Made by a program: the position numbers and the translations under genes
NCBI GenBank assembly: GCA_002688395.1
Contig: NZCU01000019.1
Span: forward strand, 1-9,805
Source of the DNA: Nanobdellota archaeon
Lineage (GTDB): Archaea > Nanobdellota > Nanobdellia > SCGC-AAA011-G17 > ARS1403
Reading direction: 5' to 3'
Length of the DNA stretch: 9,805 bases
Notes under the pieces: generated by a model
Database searches by the model: none
Seen by the model: the letters and a program-made list of their open reading frames with translations, nothing else
What the model was told of the DNA's origin: nothing
Shown here: positions 6,128-9,805 of the stretch, one piece after another
Numbering within the stretch: position 1 is the stretch's first letter
Layout of the letters: every line of letters begins with the position of its first letter

Positions 6128-6928
6128 AAAAATACTAAAAAAAGATTTATTCTTAATAGCTTCATACAAACTAAATAATATAGTAATGAAAATATAAAGT
6201 TCTAATGGTATTAAAAACATCCAATGTACAAAAGCTAAAAATATCAAAGCAATTGAATAAAGCACAAACAAACTAGGAATAAAAAATAATAAATTCACAT
6301 ACCCTGTCTTTAGTCTCATCTTCCCATATAAATAAAATTGTTTCAAAAATCCCTTTAAACTATCTCTTCTTTTATGGTACACAATTATATTTGGACTATA
6401 AGCAATCTTAAATCCATTTTTCTTTGCATTATAATAAAACTCAGGATCTTCTCCAGGGAATAACCCTGGTTTAAATCTAACTTTTTCAAAAACTTCTTTC
6501 TTAACAAAACTTACAGCACTAGAAATAGAATTCCATCCATCAAAGTTTAATTTACTTTTTTTATACCTCTTACTCATTTGTTGAGATCCAAAGAATGAAG
6601 CTATAGCATATCCAGAAATTCTAGCAAACCATTTATCATTTTTAGGAGTCAACTGAGGACCTCCAACAATATCTACATCTTTATAGGTATTAAAAAAATC
6701 TTCACCATTTTTTAATAAATTTCTATCAACATAAGCATCATCATCTAAAAATAATATAATCTCTCCTTTAGCTTTATCAACACCATTATTTCTATTAACA
6801 GAAGCATCAGTTCCTTCCTCAATTATAACTTCATAATCTTTTTCATCATAATCTGCTCTTTTCAAAGACTCTAACACTTCCGCGTTCCTTCCAGGCGCAA
6901 GAGGCACCACTATTGAAAATTTAACCAT
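6041..6928 (-). CDS. GT2 family glycosyltransferase with C-terminal membrane helices
   Basis: This 295-residue enzyme has a cytoplasmic GT-A domain anchored by C-terminal helices, a layout common in archaeal and bacterial glycan assembly. The N-terminus FSIVVPLAPGR (residues 4-14) is the first strand and sugar-nucleotide loop. NRNNGVDKAKGEIILFLDDD (45-64) holds the DxD motif (Asp62-Asp64). Then come SSAVSFVKKEVFE (136-148), the catalytic PGEDPEF (158-164, Glu160-Asp161) and YHKRR (184-188). Hydrophobic segments at about 212-233, 236-253 and 263-277 form the anchor, and the chain ends with HFSYGIGFLRG (277-287), a recurring tail motif of this GT2 group. I chose the ATG at 6928 over the one at 6946 because AAGGTG stands 7 bases before it and the conserved strand then starts at residue 4. 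It is the last gene of the minus operon, overlapping the gene before it by 8 bases and the opposite GT-C gene by 87. Confidence 0.9.
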   Translation of the reverse strand: MVKFSIVVPLAPGRNAEVLESLKRADYDEKDYEVIIEEGTDASVNRNNGVDKAKGEIILFLDDDAYVDRNLLKNGEDFFNTYKDVDIVGGPQLTPKNDKWFARISGYAIASFFGSQQMSKRYKKSKLNFDGWNSISSAVSFVKKEVFEKVRFKPGLFPGEDPEFYYNAKKNGFKIAYSPNIIVYHKRRDSLKGFLKQFYLYGKMRLKTGYVNLLFFIPSLFVLYSIALIFLAFVHWMFLIPLELYIFITILFSLYEAIKNKSFFSIFLLPFFYIGIHFSYGIGFLRGIINKLVKN

Positions 6929-7658
6929 TTCCAAACACCTTATCATAAACTTTTACAACAAATTTAAAAGGAGAATACATTAATCTTAATCTTCCAATAG
7001 CTAAAAACATCTCAGGAACAGTTTTCTTAACACTTAACTGACTTCCACCAGGCTCAGCCCATTCAGTTGGAACCTCTATAATTTTATTTCCGTTTCTTTT
7101 CATCAAATACAATAAATCTATATCAAACGCCCATCTAGTAATTCCTAATTTATCTACAACCTTTTTCACTACTTCTTTTCTAAACAATTTAGCTCCACAT
7201 TGAGTGTCATTTAAATTTATCCCAAACAATATCTTAATCATAATATTAAATCCTCTACTAGCTATTCTTCTTGAAATAGGCTGTTTACTTCCAATCTTAG
7301 CACCTTTAATCCATCTAGAAGCAATTATTCCATCATTATCCTTAATCTTATCGTATAAGTCATAAAAAGCTCTTGCAGGGGTAGCATTATCCGCATCAAC
7401 AAATCCAATAAAGTCTCCTTCTACTAGTTTAAATCCTTCAATAATAGCTCCACCTTTACCAATAGCTTCTTTTATATCTAAAAATTTAACATCATGTTTC
7501 TTAACAACATCTAAAGTGTTATCTTTACATCCATTTAACACAACAAAAATCTCATAATCTTTTTTTAATTTATCAGAAAAAAACTCAATATATTCCTTTA
7601 ATGTATCTCCAATTCTCTTCTCTTCATTGTACGCAGGTATAACTATTGAAAGTTTCAT
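6921..7658 (-). CDS. GT2 polyprenyl-phosphate sugar transferase-like (ALG5/DPM1-like)
   Basis: This 245-residue GT-A enzyme belongs to the dolichyl-phosphate glucosyl/mannosyl synthase group, which moves a sugar from a nucleotide donor to a membrane polyprenyl phosphate at the inner face. The motifs are LSIVIPAYNEEKRIGDTL (residues 3-20), IFVVLNGCKDNT (37-48), IGKGGAIIEGF (66-76), the metal-binding FVDADNATP (86-94), NLNDTQCGAKLFRK (148-161) and WAFDIDLLYLMKR (176-188). The last two are especially typical of the ALG5 and DPM1 type. It has no C-terminal membrane helices, so it is probably a peripheral protein. A GGGTGA Shine-Dalgarno sits 3 bases before the ATG, which overlaps the deacetylase stop by 4 bases (ATGA). 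It is a paralogue of the GT2 at 8407-9084, on the other side of the deacetylase. The sugar is not determined. Confidence 0.9.
   Translation of the reverse strand: MKLSIVIPAYNEEKRIGDTLKEYIEFFSDKLKKDYEIFVVLNGCKDNTLDVVKKHDVKFLDIKEAIGKGGAIIEGFKLVEGDFIGFVDADNATPARAFYDLYDKIKDNDGIIASRWIKGAKIGSKQPISRRIASRGFNIMIKILFGINLNDTQCGAKLFRKEVVKKVVDKLGITRWAFDIDLLYLMKRNGNKIIEVPTEWAEPGGSQLSVKKTVPEMFLAIGRLRLMYSPFKFVVKVYDKVFGNG
6936..6941 (-). promoter_or_regulatory. Shine-Dalgarno (AAGGTG) deciding the GT2 start at 6928
   Basis: On the minus strand AAGGTG is followed by 7 bases and then ATG at 6928. It matches the GGTG part of the anti-Shine-Dalgarno partner sequence. The longer start at 6946 would place this motif inside the coding sequence and add the unconserved residues MIRCLE. 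Confidence 0.6.
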
Positions 7659-8410
7659 GATTCACCCATTGTAATAAATTCATATTTTTTATCGCCCCAT
7701 TTTGTATAATTTTTTAACATTTTTAACATTTTATCTCCAGTATTTCTCTTAAATAACTCCATAACTTTAAATTTACTAATATCAACAAATTCCCACGGAT
7801 GGAAAATTAAACAAAGTTCTTTGTTAACTCTAGTTCCAAATTTCCAATACCAAAGTCCAACTATTCTAATCACAAACCAAGCCATAGGAATTCTTAAAAA
7901 TGGGATAACAGATATAGGAATAACTTTAACATTTTCTTTAAAGAAATTTTTCCTTGTACCAAATAAATTATTATATCTTCCAGGAGCATAACTAGGAATA
8001 TAAGAACTATCATATTTAATCCCAATATCTTTTAAAATTTTATATTTATCAAATTGTAATCTTGGAGCTCTAAATCCTTTTATTTTTTTATTTATAATTT
8101 CTTCAATCTCTTTCTTAGATCTTTCTAATTTTCTCTTAGTCTCTTCTTCACTTAACTTCAAATAATTATCTTTATGTTCATCCCCATGTAATCCCACTTC
8201 ATGTTTTTCACTAATTTCTTTAATTAATTCAGGATATTTCTTAGCAAAATTTCCAGTAACAAAAAAAGTAGCTTTAACATCTAAAACATTAAGAAGATTT
8301 TTTAATCCTTCAAACCCAACTTCATACATTTCCTCATCACTTATTTCTTGATTATATTCTCTAGGCAAATCAAACTCTTCTACATCAAAACTTAACATTA
8401 TTTTTTTCAT
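7655..8410 (-). CDS. Polysaccharide deacetylase, NodB/CE4 fold
   Basis: This 251-residue enzyme removes N-acetyl or a similar acyl group from a sugar, using a metal ion. All NodB motifs are in order. Motif 1 is SFDVEEFD (residues 7-14, Asp9 and Glu11). Motif 2 is the metal-binding GLHGDEHKD (73-81, His75 and His79). Motif 3 is GFRAPRLQ (112-119, Arg114). Motif 4 is YDSSY (133-137), and motif 5 is LIFHPWEF (201-208, His204). The DVE form of motif 1 and the HPWEF ending resemble the exosortase-associated deacetylase group rather than classical peptidoglycan deacetylases. There is no signal peptide, so it acts in the cytoplasm. A hydrophobic stretch (163-189) could contact the membrane or a lipid-linked sugar. 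It lies between two polyprenyl-phosphate transferase-like genes with 4-base overlaps on both sides. An ArnD-like role on a carrier-bound amino sugar is therefore plausible but inferred. Confidence 0.92.
   Translation of the reverse strand: MKKIMLSFDVEEFDLPREYNQEISDEEMYEVGFEGLKNLLNVLDVKATFFVTGNFAKKYPELIKEISEKHEVGLHGDEHKDNYLKLSEEETKRKLERSKKEIEEIINKKIKGFRAPRLQFDKYKILKDIGIKYDSSYIPSYAPGRYNNLFGTRKNFFKENVKVIPISVIPFLRIPMAWFVIRIVGLWYWKFGTRVNKELCLIFHPWEFVDISKFKVMELFKRNTGDKMLKMLKNYTKWGDKKYEFITMGES
7662..7667 (-). promoter_or_regulatory. Shine-Dalgarno (GGGTGA) of the ALG5/DPM1-like GT2
   Basis: GGGTGA on the minus strand lies 3 bases before the ATG at 7658, inside the end of the deacetylase gene. The short spacing is common for GGTGA-type archaeal sites. 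It supports the start chosen and the 4-base overlap. Confidence 0.5.
7711..7728 (-). repeat. Perfect 9-base tandem duplication inside the deacetylase gene
   Basis: The plus-strand unit TTTTTAACA occurs twice head to tail and is followed by a partial third unit. Being in frame, it encodes a repeated Lys-Met-Leu tripeptide near residues 227-233 of the deacetylase, outside the catalytic motifs. It is probably a replication-slippage product. Confidence 0.6.
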
Positions 8411-9084
8411 TTTGAAAATTTTAATTTAACTAAATTTTTAAGCATAGAAATTGCATGTCCATAACTAAACTTACTACCTTCTTGAAATTTTGAAGAAATC
8501 TGACACTCTTTAATATTTTTATCTTTTAATCTATATAATAATTCAATATCAAATGAAAAATCCTTACAAATAAACTTCTTATCTAAATCTAAACTATCTT
8601 TCCTAAAAAATTTAGCACCAGCCTGAGTATCTTTAAAATTTAAACCTAAAACACTTTTAACCATTAAATTCCAAACTCTACTTAGAACTTTTCTTACAAA
8701 AGGTTCATCAACTTTAAAGATTCCATCATTTTTCCATTTAGAAGATATTACACAATCATATTCTTCTAAACTTTTAACCATTTCTTTAATTTCCTTTAAA
8801 TCAAAAGCATCATCTGCATCTAAGAAACCAACCCACTCTCTACTAGCTTTCAATAAACCTTTCTCAATAGCCCCTCCCTTACCTAATTTCTCTTTATAAT
8901 CTAAATATTGATAATTATTATTCTCCTCACACCACTTATCCAATATACTAACAGTATTATCTCTACTACCATTAGAAACAACTATAATTTCACTATCTCC
9001 AAAAGTTTCTTTAAGAGATCTTAGAGTTCTTTCTATCCTTTCTCCTTCATTATATGCCGGAATAATTATGGATAGGTTTTTCAT
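8407..9084 (-). CDS. GT2 polyprenyl-phosphate sugar transferase-like, paralogue of the 6921-7658 gene
   Basis: This 225-residue enzyme has the same domain order as the GT2 two genes downstream: LSIIIPAYNEGERIERTL (residues 4-21), IIVVSNGSRDNT (33-44), LGKGGAIEKG (67-76), the metal site FLDADDAF (87-94), NFKDTQAGAKFFRKD (149-163) and FSFDIELLYRLK (176-187). These define the dolichyl/polyprenyl-phosphate mannose or glucose synthase type. It is about 20 residues shorter, mainly in the loop after the metal site and at the C-terminus, and ends with a basic tail. The start at 9084 is fixed by the first conserved strand. It has no Shine-Dalgarno and overlaps the flippase gene by 35 bases in another frame, so translation probably depends on the upstream gene. 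Its stop overlaps the deacetylase start by 4 bases. The two paralogues may charge the carrier with different sugars. Confidence 0.9.
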   Translation of the reverse strand: MKNLSIIIPAYNEGERIERTLRSLKETFGDSEIIVVSNGSRDNTVSILDKWCEENNNYQYLDYKEKLGKGGAIEKGLLKASREWVGFLDADDAFDLKEIKEMVKSLEEYDCVISSKWKNDGIFKVDEPFVRKVLSRVWNLMVKSVLGLNFKDTQAGAKFFRKDSLDLDKKFICKDFSFDIELLYRLKDKNIKECQISSKFQEGSKFSYGHAISMLKNLVKLKFSK

Positions 9085-9805
9085 GTGTTAAAAAAGTATA
9101 GAACAATAAACTTATAAATAATAGGATAACAAGTCCTAACAACATCAAAACAACTTGTAATAGTGTATCATGGAATAAAGTAATAAGTATAATTTCTACA
9201 ATATTAAACAAAATTAAGATATAAACAAAATTAGTTTTATGAATGGATGCATTATAAAACGCAAGAATATAGACCAATGAAAAAATAGTCATAAAAGTGC
9301 CAAACAATCCAAGTAAACTACTCATAGCAAAAAATTCACTTCCAAATAATAAACTTATAGTAAATCTCGGAAATAAAAAGTAAAAAACAGTAATACCTCC
9401 ACCAAATCCTGTAACTAACAACAAAGACTTATACAATAATGTTCTATGTTCTTTATTTGCAGCATAATTCTCAGCCACTTTAGAAAACATAACCATGCCA
9501 ATAGATAATGTTCCAAAGAATATTACTTTTCCCAATAAACTTAAAGCAGCATAAAATCCAGCATCAACAGGATCAAAAAAATGTTTAACTAATAACAAAT
9601 CCAAAGTATAAATACCAGTCAAAGTAACTAAAATAATTAAAACAGGAAAAGAATATTTGTAAATATCACTTCCTTTAAATTTTTCTTTTTTAATCCTAAA
9701 ATACTTCATTATAAAATAAGCAGTTAATATTATCGCAAAGAAATAAGAAAAAACAAATCCTCCAATTGCTCCACCAACACCAAATCCAAGAGAAACTAAA
9801 ATAAC
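9050..9805 (-). CDS. Polysaccharide flippase, Wzx/PST type, MOP superfamily (5' end outside window)
   Basis: This is the C-terminal 251 residues of a multi-pass membrane protein that would flip polyprenyl-linked glycan from the inner to the outer leaflet. The frame stays open from base 9805. The ATG at 9709 is internal, since residues 1-32 before it form a membrane helix with glycine-rich GFGVGGAIGGF typical of the family. The diagnostic segment after the central loop is residues 69-88, with DLLLVKHFF and AGFYAALS. It matches the seventh to eighth helix region of Wzx proteins, where the D-x-L-hydrophobic-VK-x4-P-x-x-AG-x-Y pattern recurs. About seven membrane segments are visible, and a short polar tail ends at TAA. 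It is the first visible gene of the minus operon, overlapping the next by 35 bases. MATE-type drug export is less likely given the neighbours. Confidence 0.87.
   Translation of the reverse strand, partial: VILVSLGFGVGGAIGGFVFSYFFAIILTAYFIMKYFRIKKEKFKGSDIYKYSFPVLIILVTLTGIYTLDLLLVKHFFDPVDAGFYAALSLLGKVIFFGTLSIGMVMFSKVAENYAANKEHRTLLYKSLLLVTGFGGGITVFYFLFPRFTISLLFGSEFFAMSSLLGLFGTFMTIFSLVYILAFYNASIHKTNFVYILILFNIVEIILITLFHDTLLQVVLMLLGLVILLFISLLFYTFLTHEKPIHNYSGI

Noticed and set aside
6929..6946. Upstream ATG at 6946 as start of the last minus-strand GT2
   Set aside because: It adds six unconserved residues and buries the AAGGTG ribosome site that stands at good distance from the ATG at 6928. The conserved first strand begins right after the later start.
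9050..9709. Flippase starting at the ATG at 9709
   Set aside because: The frame is open to the window edge and the upstream codons encode a glycine-rich membrane helix typical of the family, so the gene is truncated by the window, not short.
1..9805. tRNA, rRNA, CRISPR array, insertion sequence or inverted-repeat-bounded island
   Set aside because: No GC-rich structured stretch, no regularly spaced repeats, no transposase motif and no long terminal repeats were seen. The base composition is even across the window.

Overview
The window is AT-rich (about 30% GC by eye) and almost wholly coding. It carries eleven protein genes, and the longest gap between genes is 52 bases. There are no RNA genes, insertion sequences or CRISPR arrays. 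The best guess for the host is a small-genome archaeon, possibly DPANN (Woesearchaeota or Pacearchaeota-like). Three genes that open transcription units lack a Shine-Dalgarno and have an archaeal-type TATA box about 25 to 28 bases before the start codon, as expected for leaderless mRNAs. The paired GT-C membrane glycosyltransferases also resemble sets I associate with that group. An AT-rich bacterium such as a CPR lineage is not excluded. TGA serves as a stop (7655-7657, 8407-8409), which argues against lineages that recode TGA.

Layout. (1) A plus-strand run at 2-2404: the 3' part of an NAD-dependent sugar epimerase, a class I methyltransferase and a rhamnosyltransferase-like GT2. (2) A lone minus-strand Nudix hydrolase (2415-2789), convergent with the GT2 and divergent from the next unit. 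(3) A plus-strand pair of large GT-C membrane glycosyltransferases (2842-6127). (4) A compact minus-strand operon read from 9805 down to 6041: a Wzx/PST-type flippase cut by the window edge, a polyprenyl-phosphate sugar transferase-like GT2, a NodB-fold polysaccharide deacetylase, a second polyprenyl-phosphate transferase-like GT2, and a membrane-anchored GT2. Every junction in this operon overlaps, by 35, 4, 4 and 8 bases.

How the genes may work together (inference). This is a cell-surface glycan locus. The epimerase supplies a nucleotide sugar. The GT2 enzymes build a chain or charge single sugars onto a polyprenyl-phosphate carrier at the inner face of the membrane, and the flippase moves carrier-linked glycan across. 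The two GT-C enzymes then use polyprenyl-phosphate sugars on the outer face. The combination of carrier-charging GT2, deacetylase and GT-C transferase matches the logic of bacterial ArnC-ArnD-ArnT, which attaches an amino sugar to the cell surface.

Two structural oddities stand out. The GT-C pair and the minus operon collide with an 87-base convergent overlap in which both strands code in the same triplet register. The Nudix and first GT-C genes appear to share one TATA element midway between their start codons.
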